The notes under the pieces: model-generated
Told to the model about the DNA's origin: nothing
Seen by the model: only the letters and a program-made list of their open reading frames with translations
Databases searched by the model: none
Position numbers and translations under genes: made by a program
Shown here: one piece after another, positions 1 through 11,080 of the stretch
Layout of the letters: every line of letters begins with the position of its first letter
Numbering within the stretch: position 1 is the first letter of the stretch
Assembly (NCBI GenBank): GCA_025677815.1
Contig: JAIXMP010000012.1
Location: 1-64,000, forward strand
Source: Phascolomyces articulosus
Lineage: Eukaryota; Mucoromycota; Mucoromycetes; Mucorales; Lichtheimiaceae
Direction of reading: 5' to 3'
Length of the DNA stretch: 64,000 nucleotides

Positions 1-922
1 CATGAGGTGAAGAAGTTGTAAAGGTAGTATTATAGCAGAAACGATTTGTAGGGATTGGATGATGAGGAAATTGTTCTGCAAGACAAGAAGGTGGTATTTT
101 AGAAGAATGATGGTAAAGTGTGTGGTAACTGGGACAAATGGCATAACAGGTAAGTGAATCTGTTAACGAATCAAAGTTTAATTGTTTTTTGATGGTGTCT
201 GGTGTGGTGTTAAAGCGATAAGCATGGCCAAGGGCAGCAAGTAGATGATTAAAAAATCGAAGCAAAATAGTTGAAGCCTTATTAGTAAGGAAAAGGTATG
301 GAAAAATAACATAAAAACTGCCATAAATAAGTATAGAGATTCCATAGTTAGATATTTACATTTCTTGTTAGTCTTTTTTTTCACTCTATATATTCTATCA
401 TTATTATGAAATTTAATAAACTCTTATAGTTAATCCTGTCATCAATATCTATATCAACTGGTTCAGCACTATCTTCTGCACTATCAAAAGTCTTATTTTG
501 TTCAAACTCGACTTCCACTGCTGGTATTATATTTTCCAGAAGGAATAACTTATCTTCTGATTGATTTTCTGAAGGAACCTGCTCTATTTGAGCTAAAAAC
601 AGCAGTTAGAAAGGGCTTCACGTTTTTTTTAGTTTTCTATTTTTTTTCTTACCATCCATTTCAGTTGCAGATTGGACAGCTTCTATTGGATCATTTACTA
701 TAGGTGTTTGAATTCTATTTTCACTGGCATTTCGCTTTATGAAAAAAGTAAGTATATGACTTCCAAGTATGAACAATGGGAATTCTCTCTTATATCTCTT
801 TGGTTTGATAAATGATTATGAATAGTAGTAGCCATTTGATAATAACTATATAGAGGAAGCATCTCACATTTGTTATAAGGACAAATCTTTCTATTCTTTT
901 GTGGTGTTCTTACAGGGGGCAT
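1..922 (-). CDS. tnp2-like transposase, 5' part, cut by window edge
   Basis: No family symbol is assigned. On the minus strand an ATG at 922 opens a segment starting MPPVRTPQKNRK, with Cys and His residues spaced like a zinc-binding N-terminus. After one or more introns near 640-760 and 330-400, a frame open for about 330 nt runs to the window edge and includes the motifs FFNHLLAALGHAYRFNTTPD and CYAICPSYHTLYHH. This layout resembles the N-terminal region of fungal tnp2-type (CACTA/Plavaka-like) transposases, where a CxxC-type knuckle follows a hydrophobic stretch. The last exon has no in-frame stop, unlike the two related copies further right, so this copy may be less mutated. Exact splice sites are unresolved and the catalytic part lies outside the window. 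Confidence 0.5.
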
Positions 923-1610
923 ATTTAAAAATAGAGGATAGTTATGTAAGTGAAAGAAGATCAAGATGAATATTAAAAGCAAGAGCTTGTGTGATATGCT
1001 TTACTTAATAATATTCTATAATAATATTTATGATGCTCAATACTTTATAGTTTTTTTTTGGGTCATCAAAGCTTCGATCTAAACAAATGATGAAAAGTCT
1101 ATTAAACATACAGTCAAGTACAAGGTAAGGAATATATACTACTAATCATTATATAATTTTCTATAAGTTTTTTAGGCTATATTCTTCATAGTGATATCAT
1201 TCTTTATATCATCATTACTGCCATCAACTGACAATACACTATGTCTTTATAGTACGAATTTCCATTTTTGATAGATTAAAAACATACATAAAAGGTAATA
1301 TAGATAGTATATAAACACAACCTTGTTTTTTTTTGAAGCTTCATCTCTTATTAATATCTCTCATTTACTTTTCTATCATCCAACAATGCCACCAACTAAT
1401 ATCACCAATATGAAAATGAACCCATCTATTAAATATCGCCAACCTAATGATTAGGTGACTAAAGGTTTAGAATCGATATACTCACCACCATCCTCTATAT
1501 ACGTTCAATAACATTCATCTATATATTGAGCTTTTTTATCTCATATTTTAATTATTATATATATTTAACTTAAAAATAATAGCTCTAACCCCCCTCTTAT
1601 ATTAGGTAAT
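923..1610. other. AT-rich spacer, nothing recognised
   Basis: This AT-rich stretch lies between the start of the tnp2-like gene and the solo LTR. It probably contains the element's upstream region. No frame, TIR or RNA gene could be supported. Confidence 0.4.
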
Positions 1611-2168
1611 TGTGGTATGGATAAGAATTAATGACAAAGAGAGATGGAGACAGAAGAAGTCTTGTGAGAATCGATATATATTTATTATAATGATAAAGAT
1701 GATAATAAAGATAATTATATTCTAGTTTTACAAGTACAGTATTTATATATTTTCTTATCCATGCCACTTAATCATTGATCATGGTAGTTTGTTAATATTG
1801 CATTTGTTTGATATAACGGATATATATTATAGGTAGTGTTTATGGTGATATAACACAACATGAGGAGAAATAATTATATTTGTTGTACATATATATATTT
1901 GTTGACCATTAGTCATTGGATGATTATTATTACTTTTATGCTCTTACTCGTACAATGAGAAGTATGGTAGTATTTGTATTATTTGATAATTATTGTGTAT
2001 AGGATATTATACTAGGATCATTATTATTGTATTATTATTGGAATGAGGATTATGTGAGGCAACCGATATTATTTATTTATATTATTATTTATTATTTGTG
2101 ATAACACGATGTAGCAGAATCGGTGATAATATATATGAGAAGAAGTATGGATATGTAAATATGCCACA
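1611..2168 (-). mobile_element. Solo LTR of a Ty3/gypsy-type family, 5-bp TSD
   Basis: The unit is bounded by TGTGG and CCACA and flanked on both sides by GTAAT (1606-1610 and 2169-2173), the 5-bp target duplication expected of LTR retrotransposons. Read on the minus strand it matches the LTR at 12943-13492 over most of its length, including the shared blocks GGTTGCCTCACATAATCCTC and AGACTTCTTCT. No internal retroelement sequence sits between the duplicated flanks, so this is a solo LTR left by LTR-LTR recombination. Orientation is taken from the 12943 copy, which follows a polypurine tract. Confidence 0.85.
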
Positions 2169-2284
2169 GTAATCCTAAGCATCTTGATGATTACATAGAG
2201 TAGATGGATGAAGTTTTGAAGCAGATGCACTGTAAACTATAAGTAGAACCATTATTATTATTATTAATTATTACTATTATTAAC

Positions 2285-2746
2285 ATGACAATAAAAAGCA
2301 TCAAGCCATTATTAAAGAATGATCCATATAAACCTTATATTTGGCAAAAGTTCACTACTGGCACATTTAATGACAATCCTTCTTTGGTTTGTTACTTAGC
2401 AAGAAAGTAGTACATATGATAGTTCATATTAATAAATTGAGATAGCATGTCTTAAATTAAGTTACTATATATTTTGCATTTTAGGAGGAAGGGTGCATAT
2501 ACCTATAGTCCATTTGCCAAGCTCTAGGCCTTTGGGTGTAGTAGTTATAGCCAACCAACACTATCTTTTAAATGGTGTGATGATGATGATAATACAGAGG
2601 AGGAGAAAAAGGAGGAGAAGAAAAAGGAAGTGAAGATTCCTGAGCCAGTAGAGTATAAGAGTGGCTTAGATGACGATGCATAGAGCGATGAGGAGATGAC
2701 CTATAAAGAAGTATAGGAGGAAGTTAGAAACTGTCCTATTTTTTAA
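2285..2746 (+). pseudogene. Decayed two-exon ORF, unknown function
   Basis: Not recognised. An ATG at 2285 starts an open frame to 2406, followed by a plausible intron (gtagta...ttttag, 2407-2484) that keeps phase into a second exon ending at TAA 2744-2746. Exon 2 has a strongly acidic and Lys-rich stretch (DDDDNTEEEKK and following). Three in-frame TAG codons interrupt exon 2, each explicable as CAG to TAG. There is no frameshift. It lies about 115 bp from the solo LTR, but there is no evidence that it belongs to that family. It could be an accessory ORF of a DNA transposon or a captured host gene. Confidence 0.4.
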
Positions 2747-3339
2747 TAAACCTTTTTTTTTATTGACTTGTTATTTCTTATGTTTTCTTTTTTTTTATAT
2801 TGGAATAATATGAACAGAAATAAAAACTTCTACTGTTGTTTTACAGGATTCATAATCACTCATTTTATATATTTTGTATATCTTTTTCTATAGTGTAATT
2901 ATTTTTGATTAAGTAATAAATAAGTAAAAATATACTCTATTTAAATTTAAAAATGCTAAAAATGCCAAGTTATTGATCCTATAGTGGAAAATATTATACA
3001 ATAATTACAGGTTCCAGAAAAGTATTCTACATTATCTATTATTAATAAAGAGCACATTCTAGAATTATAAGTAAAATCATAGATAAGGCTTGGATAAAAT
3101 CTTTAATTCCAGTTTAAAACTTTGTTCTCTGGAACATAGAATAATTATAAAATTCTATGTTAATAGATTCCATAAAAGATAATGTAATTCAATCTTTAAG
3201 AGTAATTGTGTAATATAATAAGATTTCTTACTTTATTCTTCTTTTGTTCATAGATTGATACTTAAATAAATGAAGAAAAAAAACATTTGCTTTAAATTGT
3301 TTTTAATACCTAAAACTATAATCTATTTCTTACCCCTAG
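2747..3339. other. AT-rich spacer, nothing recognised
   Basis: Very AT-rich sequence between the decayed ORF and the 3' end of the large tnp2-like pseudogene. No coding frame or repeat boundary is supported. Confidence 0.4.
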
Positions 3340-4436
3340 GCTCTCTTGGTGATGCTTTCTATTTACCATTCCTGGCCAAATTAAATATTACCTAAATATC
3401 TGATTTCCTCTTGTTTTAGTGACAAGACCAACAAAGTCAGTTATTGACTCTGCATCTACTATATACATCTTTTCTGTACTTGATTGAGTTAAATACAAGG
3501 ATCCTGTAGAATTTTCAACTAGAGGTTGGTATATCCTAATAATGGCCAACTTTTTACTACTGTCAATAATTGAAATACTTCTCGTTTTAGCAAATGTAAA
3601 ATAGAAGTAAACTTTGCCAAAATATGTTTTTTTTCGAAGATCACACTTGAATTTAGACTATGCCGCGCTCTCCTATTTTTTAAATGTAAAAATTCTTATT
3701 ACTCTAGCTGCTTTTATTAGCGTAACTGCAGTATTATAATACCTATCAACATCTATCTCTAATTGCACCATGTATACTATCCATTACTTTGAGGTGTGAT
3801 GCAGTATACTAGAGTAGACATTGTGGTTGAACTATAGCTGCCCACTGATATGAACATCTGTTATGACCCCTAATATCACTAGTTTCATTTATATATGTAT
3901 GGTATGTTTCAAGAGTGTCACAAAAAACTTCTTTAGTAACACCTGCAATTGTATCCACATATTCATCTAGTATTAGTCTTTTTATAGTGTTCTATAATTC
4001 TAGAGCTGTACCATCCTGCTTCTCTCTATATTTCCATAGCTCTGTTGATATTTTATTATATTGCTGTGACTCTGTATTGTTATTTTCAGATCTATCATTT
4101 CCAACAACTGTATCTACATATCATGCTCTGGCTAATGAGAGCATAATGTTAGATGCATTTATTCCAGGATTAGTGGTGGAATTTATATGTTGCTTATACT
4201 ATCCAATCATACGTTCTAAGCATCATGCACTATAGTAATGCAGTGGTCCTATTTTTAAAATCATTTTAGGGATATACATTAAGTAATGTTAATTTGCTGT
4301 AAATATTGATATAGAAATAACTTTGTTGATTTGTATAAGCTTTTTCAAATATGCATGCCACTAGTCTAAACTGCTAATATATATCATAAATAAATTAGTT
4401 TAGGATCATTCTATTTTGACTAAACATTTTCACTTA

Positions 4437-6104
4437 CACTAGCTTATAAAAGTGTTCATCACTTTTATAAATATTACTCTTTATTCTTATACCTCAATAA
4501 CTATAAATAGTAGAGAGATAAAACTTATACCAAAAAAACTTCTACATATAGGCTTTCCAAAAATATAAAATCACTGAGTTTAAATTAATTTGTGACTTTA
4601 AAACTAGGGGCCAAAGTAAATAATAGTAGTGAATACTTTTGTGAGTACCCTTAAAGTTTTACCAAATATTATTTGTAATTATTTCAAAATGTAAGTAACA
4701 GTATTTATAATTATATATAAGTTCTATAATGTAAATGGAAATATAAAATGAAATTTTTACATTGCTAATTCTAATTTTGACATTTAACATTTGAATTACA
4801 ATTAGATTACTAATTCAAAATAGTATACTCTAAACCCATCAGTAATGATTAAGTAAATTATATGAAATCTCTTTTAAAACAAGGTCATTCTATTTATCAA
4901 GTTAAAAAGGAAGTCCCTATTAGTATTGGCAAGATATTAGAAATTAGATAATCACTTAGACCATTGCCTATAATTACTAAGACTAGTAGACCCTCTATTC
5001 TTAAATCACGTGATATCAACTCTCTTATAAGATCTGTTACTACTGGTACTATTTCCTATGCTGTTCAGGCTACACAAATGCTCAAGGCAGAATATAGCAT
5101 TAAAATCTGTGCTCAAACAATAAGAAGGGCCCTCTAAAAAGCAGGATTTCAAGTAAAGGTGAAGCTAAAAAAACCAGCTCTTTCAAATGATAATATTAAA
5201 AAGAGGCTTATATGGGCATATAAACATCGCCACTGGACAGTTAAGGACTGGGAAAAAGTTGTTTAGTCAGATGAAATAAGAATAAATCGATTTGGGTCTG
5301 ATGGGAAGCAGTATACTTATATGAAAAAGGGTGCAAGACTTCAAAAACATAATGTTCAAGCAACTAGAAAAAACTGTAGTGGCCGTTTAATGGTCTGGTA
5401 CTGCTTCACTTCTGCTGGTGTTGGCTATTTAGTTGATACTAGAGATAAAAACATGTGCAAGGATAATTATTTAAGTATTTTGAAAGAGGATTTACTTAAA
5501 TCTTTAGATTCATATAATCTTGATTATAGTTAAGTTGAATTTATACATGATAATGATCCTAAACATACTGCCAAAATTACTAAAGAATGGCTTTAAGAAC
5601 AAGAATTCAAGGTTATGGAATGGCTACCACAGTCTCCTGATTTGAATCTAATTGAAAACTTATGGGCATTATTGAAAAGAAGGCTATACCAGAACTTTAA
5701 TAAGCCAGCTAATAATTTAGATGAATTATTTGAACGTTCTAGAAGGACCTGGTATTCTATTACTACTGAAGAGTGCCAAAAATATATTAATACTATGCCT
5801 AAACATGTAGAACAAGTTATCCAAAGAAAAGGATTATAGACAGATCACTAAATAAAAAGTTATTTATTATTTTTTATATAATTTTTAAGGTGCTTACAAA
5901 AGTGTTCACCAAAGTATTTGACTTTGATTGTAAATTTAAAAGTAAAAGTTATATTTTAGGCCCCGGCTGAAAATTTATTTCTAAATTAGTTTTAATTAGC
6001 CTTTCTTTTAATATATATTATGTTATTCTATGTGCTATAGTTAAGGAGATATAAGGATAAAAAGTAAAATTTATAAAAGTGATGAACACTTTTGTAAGCT
6101 AGTG
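4437..6104 (+). mobile_element. Tc1-like element copy 1, 1668 bp
   Basis: The element is bounded by TA dinucleotides (4435-4436 and 6105-6106). The ends are inverted: the left starts CACTAGCTTATAAAAGTG and the right ends with the complement, CACTTTTGTAAGCTAGTG. Inverted similarity continues inward, with a second block near 4632-4655 (left) and 5889-5910 (right) carrying a variant of GTGAACACTTTTGTAAGC in opposite orientation to the outer one. The single internal gene encodes a DD34-type transposase. The element sits inside the minus-strand tnp2 pseudogene. Confidence 0.85.
4862..5839 (+). pseudogene. Tc1-like transposase (copy 1), five in-frame stops
   Basis: This frame would encode the cut-and-paste transposase of the element. 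It is continuous from ATG 4862 to TAG 5839 with no frameshift. In order it has an N-terminal helix-turn-helix region (KSLLKQGHSIYQVKKEVPIS), a second DNA-binding region (QTIRRAL), the first catalytic block (SDEIRINRFGSDG), then [11 protein letters not shown] with the second Asp, and LPQSPDLNLIENLWALLKRR with the third acidic residue. These match Tc1/mariner transposases of about 340 residues. Five internal stops interrupt it. Compared with the sister copy, one replaces Trp (TGG to TAG, in VVWSDE) and one replaces Gln (CAA to TAA). The other three could come from Gln, Lys or Glu codons. Confidence 0.85.
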
Positions 6105-7471
6105 TATGTGCAGATAGTTTCAATATCATTTTCATGTATTAAGTATTGTAGAGACAGCTGACATGAACAAATAAGACCTAAAAGTTTCATCCTTACTATA
6201 TTATTCTTAATATGAGGTGCAATAAGTGTAGGTATAATATACAGTATGAAGTCAAGCTAATTAATAGCTCTATTTTGTGATGGGCCAATTAAGCTATAAA
6301 AGTTCCCTTCAAATGCAGTTGGTATTTGGTTTTGTGAATGTTCCATATCGTTCATGACTTTTTGAATAACGTCTCTTTGAATATTAAAAGGATTAGATTT
6401 TACTATGTTGTTAATATGAGCAACTTTATACTTTCTAGAAAATAACTGGAATAATTGCTCTATAATACTATGCCTAAGTAAATGCATTTCATCCAGTCTG
6501 TAGAATTCTGGCCCTTTAAAGGTTTTCAAATCTGCTAAAAGGGATTTTACTATGATACTAGGCTAAAAGAGTAATTAACATGAAAATTTACTATGTAGTA
6601 AAATTATGTGCTAATTTAAATAACATAAAGTTACATATATATATGTATATACTTACTTCACTCTTATTCTTATATCCATCTTTTGTATGCCATGCTGCAG
6701 ACAAGTCAGGAAAATACATCCTACCTCTATTGTTACCATTAGGATGAATCCCTTTTACTAAACACAAATGACATCCATAAAATAACATGTGTCCATTATG
6801 GCATACTAGTGCTGCTACACCAGGTATATCACCAGTTACCAAAACAAGGTATACCCATATACAAATATGTTTATTATTAGAGGTATGTACTTCTATTCCT
6901 TTACTTTGCAATATCTCCAGCTCTTTCATTGTGGGCTTTAAGAAGCTCCAAATATCATTTAGTTTACTTGGACCCAGAATTAGATATATCTATAACATGT
7001 TATTTTTTTTATATCTATTATATATACAATAAGTAATTAGTTATAACCTTATCCCTCTTCTATGATTTTTCCTACTTTTGATCACTTTATAATAGCTTTT
7101 ATACCTGATGGATGAATCCAATTCAAAATTGTGCAGTGAATAATAGTCATCTTATACTAAGAATTTTTATTGAAAGGATAGAATGCATCTGCATAAAGCA
7201 CTATAGCAATGTTATACTCTCCATTAAACAAATCATGTCTTATGCTTTGATATACTGATCTATCCAATATATTACAAAATACTCCTTCAGTGTGAGTATA
7301 TATATATCAATAATTTAGAAGTTTATAAGTGTCTAGATTATACAATAAATATGTAAGTTAGGAACCTAATAGAAGCTGTTTGATAGTTGCACATGGTAAT
7401 GAATCTGATCCTTCAATATATCTTAGTATAGAACATTCATCACATGTAAGGCTTGAATCATCTTTATTATA

Positions 7472-9138
7472 TACTTGCTCTTAAAAGTATTTATAACTTT
7501 ATTAATTTTATCTTTCTCTTATCATATCTCTAGCACTAGGGCTCATATGGTAATATGGTTTATATGCTCTAAAAGCCCTGGTTTTGGGGAGTATAAAAAT
7601 ATAATTAAATCTGAGATTAAATAATGTTGTGACGTTTTACACTAGATATAATATAAATAATATATATAAACACTTTTGAGAGCACCTTTATTTTTTTTAG
7701 TTTATAACCTATTACTACTTATTAATATAAGTAACTGCTATACCCATCTATATATATGTTATATAATATAAATTATTATACTTAGTGAAAAAAAAGTTTG
7801 CTAATTCTGATTTGACATTGACATTAGGCATTGCAATTAGAGAGTGCTGATTCTAATGGTACATCTTAATTCTATTAGTAATGACAAGATCAATAACATT
7901 CAAGTACTTATTTGTAAAGGTCTCTCTGTTCATGAAATTAATAAGCAAGTCCCTATAAGTATTAGCAAGATTAGTAAAATAAGAAAATCTATAGGTTTTA
8001 TTGAAATCAAGGCTAAGAATAGAAGACCATCATTATTGACATCTTATGATAAGAAGAAAATTACATGTTCTATGCTATCTGGTACTGTCTCTAATGCTGT
8101 AGAAGCTACTAAAATGCTTAAAACAGACTTAAAAATCAAAGTGTCTGCTAGTACAGTAAGAAGGGCTTTAAAAAGTAGAGATTTTCAGTCATTTATTAAA
8201 CTAAAAAAAGCTGCCTTATCAGATGTTAATATTAAGAAGAGACTTCAGTAGGCTTATAAACACTGCCATTGGACTATTAAAGACTAGGAATGTGTTATTT
8301 GGTCAGACGAGATAAGAATTAATTGATTTAGATCTGATGGCAAGCAGTATAGGTGGAAACCTAAAGGTACAAGGCTCTAAAAGTATAATATGAAGTAAAT
8401 AATAAAAAATGATGGTAGTAGATTAATGGTCTGGAGCTGCTTTTCTGGTGCTAGTGTTGGTTATCTGGTTGATATTGGATATGCTACAATAAAGAAAGAA
8501 GATTATTTAAATATTTTACAAGATGATTTGATGGCAAGTATTAACCATTATAGCCTAGACTATAACCAAATTAAATATATATAAGATAATGACCCTAAGC
8601 ATACTGCCAAGATTGTAAAAGAATGGTTAGAGAAACAAGATTTTAAAGTTATAACCTGGCCACTACAGTCTCCTAATCTGAATCTGATCAAAAACATGTA
8701 GGCTCTATTAAAAAAAAGGCTTTATAATAATTATAATAGACCTGCATATAATTTAAATGAACTTTTTGAACGTTTAGCTAATATATGGTATGCAATTACT
8801 ATAGAAGAGTGCCAAAAGTATATTAGATCAATGCCTAGAAATGTAGAGTAAGTAATCAAAAGAAAAGGATTATAGACTGATTATTAAATAAAATGCTATT
8901 ATTACTTATTCCTTAAAATTTTAAAGTGCTTTCAAAAATGTTTACTATAGTCTTTCTACTATTCCTTGATTCTAATGCGCCCATTTAAATAAATCGGAGT
9001 ATGAAATAAATGATATAAAAATGTATCTCTTGCCATTTCAGAAAATATAAGCCACATTAGCATACGAGCTCTAGTGCTAGAGATATGATGAGAGAAAGAT
9101 AAAATTAATAAAGTTATAAACACTTTTGAGAGCAAGTG
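7472..9138 (+). mobile_element. Tc1-like element copy 2, 1667 bp
   Basis: Same family as the 4437 element and the same length within 1 bp. TA flanks lie at 7470-7471 and 9139-9140. The ends are inverted (left CTTGCTCTTAAAAGTATTTA; right ends with the complement of CACTTGCTCTCAAAAGTG), and the inverted similarity continues for about 90 bp. Removing the element with one TA joins minus-strand tnp2 sequence in frame, giving the knuckle KNGCKMYNKDDSS. This shows the insertion and its exact boundaries. Confidence 0.88.
7856..8875 (+). pseudogene. Tc1-like transposase (copy 2), multiple in-frame stops
   Basis: The frame is continuous from ATG 7856 to TAG 8875 (339 codons) and parallels copy 1 residue by residue: the HTH region (GLSVHEINKQVPISISKISK), STVRRALKSRDFQ, the SDEIRIN block, [17 protein letters not shown], and a C-terminal catalytic block that reads [12 protein letters not shown], with Lys where the catalytic Glu is expected. 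Stops at 8249 (TAG for TGG), 8285 (TAG for TGG) and 8324 (TGA for CGA) and several further on match intact Trp, Arg or Gln codons in copy 1. No frameshift is seen. The gene is dead by point mutation alone. Confidence 0.85.
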
Positions 9139-10168
9139 TACATCTTACATCCATTTTTGCACATATAATAAATTATAGGTTTTACTGGATATATAGTTTT
9201 CATTAAATCCTTTGATCAATGCATTGAATAGATGTGTTCGTGAGCTGTAATATAAATAAAACATTAGAGATTTTATAAAGGATTTTCATTGAGAATTTAC
9301 CTACATAGATCAATGCTTATTATAATTTCATTTATGAGCTTAATATACTATAGGTGAGCTGCTCTTAAATTTAGGAAATTCTCATAAATTCTTTAAGCTT
9401 TTAGGCTTATTATTTCTATGGCTCTTAGAGTAACACAATCTGGAAAATCATATCTTAGTCTTACACTGTTATTTTCTCTATTTTCTACTTAAAAAATCAA
9501 CTAAAAATTAGACATATAATATTCTGACCTATTCAAAATATAATATGTATACCATTTTCGCTTATTATCTCCTCTATATGTTCTTGTTGATTTACTCGAT
9601 GGATATTAATTGACTTATCTTGATCATGACTAATTACTGAATCATTCAATGGAAGATTATTAGCTGTAGTATTTATTTCTGGATATCATTATTAGTAGAC
9701 AATTCACTATTTTCATATATAAATTGATCATCCAGTTCATAATGTTCTCAATTGATTCTTAAATAAGATCTTATGAAGTACTGTTTATGCATTTGGCTAT
9801 TGTGCACCAGTTAATAATTTGGATGTTGTCAATATGAATGGAGAAGTATAAGAAAATATTACCTTGAACTTGAATGTGAGTTTATGCTTAAGCTTGAGCT
9901 TGAGCTTAAGCTACTACTACTATAGTTATTCAACTTTCTTTTTTTCTGTCAGTGTGCCTAAAGATAGGCATTCACATAAGTGTAAAAATAATCCTTAGGC
10001 ACTTGTTGATGACACCAACCATAAGTTATTCATTCTGTAGTACTTAGTGATTGTTTTTGATGTTTATGATATTTATTTAGCAAACCAAAAGTCATTGTGA
10101 GTATAGTTTATAAAAGGAAAAAAGAGTGATATTAAAGTTTATAGTAACAATGAAAATATAGTAACAAC

Positions 10169-10280
10169 AATGCTATAGGACATATCTTTGTAATATAATG
10201 CTGTGGAATGTGTAGTTGTACTATAACACTGTAGAGTGCATTTTCATATTGTAATGCTGTAGAACGCATAATATATTAAT
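10169..10280. repeat. Tandem repeat, 4 x 28 bp, degenerate
   Basis: Four consecutive 28-bp units start at 10169, 10197, 10225 and 10253, each beginning AAtgCTgTagga or a close variant. Units differ mostly by A/G and C/T changes. The array lies about 100 bp upstream of the ATG of the stop-riddled ORF at 10386, so it could be a subterminal or promoter repeat of the same element. Confidence 0.65.
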
Positions 10281-10385
10281 ATGAAAGAAGTTCTGAACCA
10301 TCACATCATTATATCTCTCTTTTACTTGTTTATTCTTTTTTTCTCTTTTCTTTCTTCACTATTTTTTTTATTCTTTTATTTTATA

Positions 10386-11080
10386 ATGGCACTGCTTTCC
10401 TATACTAATATTAATAGCCTACTCAATAATATCTAATCTATTGCTCAAAATGTTAATACTCTCATAGACAAAATTAATCAAATGTAAGAAAAATAAGAGG
10501 AACTAAGCAGCTCCTTATCAACCATTATCCAAACTCAAGAAGAAATGCATCTAATCATAGAGCAGCTTGCTTATATATAGGACTAAGAACTAGAAGATAG
10601 TTTAGAAGATAAAGTTGTACAGTCTACTATAAATATAATAAGGAACATTGATCATCTATTCTGAGTTATGAATGGTAAATGGCGTGCACTTAATCTGGAT
10701 GTTACTACTATTGAAGAAATGATATAATAAAAATTTTTTTAAGGTGACTATATAGCAAGCAGTAATGCAATTGTAAATATGCATACTGCATTAATGGACT
10801 ACATTAATAACCTTCATAACATATTACTAATAACTGACTATACAATTGCTTAGAGTGATATTAACCTGACCCTACAGCTTTAGTCTATAAAGCAGTTTGA
10901 GGATAGCTTAGTGCCTCTAAATATAGGTCTCAATAGATGCAAAAATTCATAGGCTGCTTCCTACCTTATAGCATATAGATAGGGATATCTTTTCCAGTAC
11001 CACAAACATAAATCAAATCTACAAAGTATATTATTAACTGCTTAGGTACAGTAATGTATAATATTAGATTTTACTTTTTT
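10386..11080 (+). pseudogene. Unknown element ORF with 15 in-frame stops and no frameshift
   Basis: Not recognised. From ATG 10386 one frame reads about 230 codons of protein-like sequence, with heptad-like helical character at the start (SIAQNVNTLIDKIN, EELSSSLSTIIQTQEEMHLI). It is interrupted by 15 stops: TAA or TAG in 14 cases and one TGA. The TAA/TAG codons sit where Gln would fit, and the TGA where Arg would fit. Other Gln codons in the frame remain CAA or CAG. The absence of any frameshift over about 690 nt argues that it was coding until recently. The coiled-coil-like start suggests a structural or gag-like ORF of a transposable element, but this is only inference. Beyond about 11080 the frame is lost. 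Confidence 0.55.

Larger units (their letters stand above)
3340..9990 (-). pseudogene. tnp2-like (CACTA/Plavaka-type) transposase, nested and decayed
   Basis: Minus-strand remains are read in three pieces (9139-9990, 6107-7471 and 3340-4436), separated by two Tc1-like insertions. Recognisable blocks in order are: a Cys knuckle (YYMCKNGCKMYNKDDSS...CDEC) rejoined across the 7472-9138 insertion; VTGDIPGVAALVCHNGHM with the downstream paired Cys (6591-6929); GPEFYRLDEMHLL (about 6510); LYIIPTLIAPHIKNNIVR (about 6190-6240); and HYLMYIPKMILKIGPLHYYS followed by ERMIG (about 4200-4290). These match the order of motifs in fungal tnp2 transposases. Many stops interrupt the frame, mostly where Gln, Trp or Arg is expected. 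The outer ends and any TIRs are not defined; the limits given are where coding similarity fades. It is non-functional. Confidence 0.7.

Noticed and set aside
10169..10280. CRISPR-like array
   Set aside because: The units are contiguous with no spacers, and the genome is eukaryotic. It is a plain tandem repeat.
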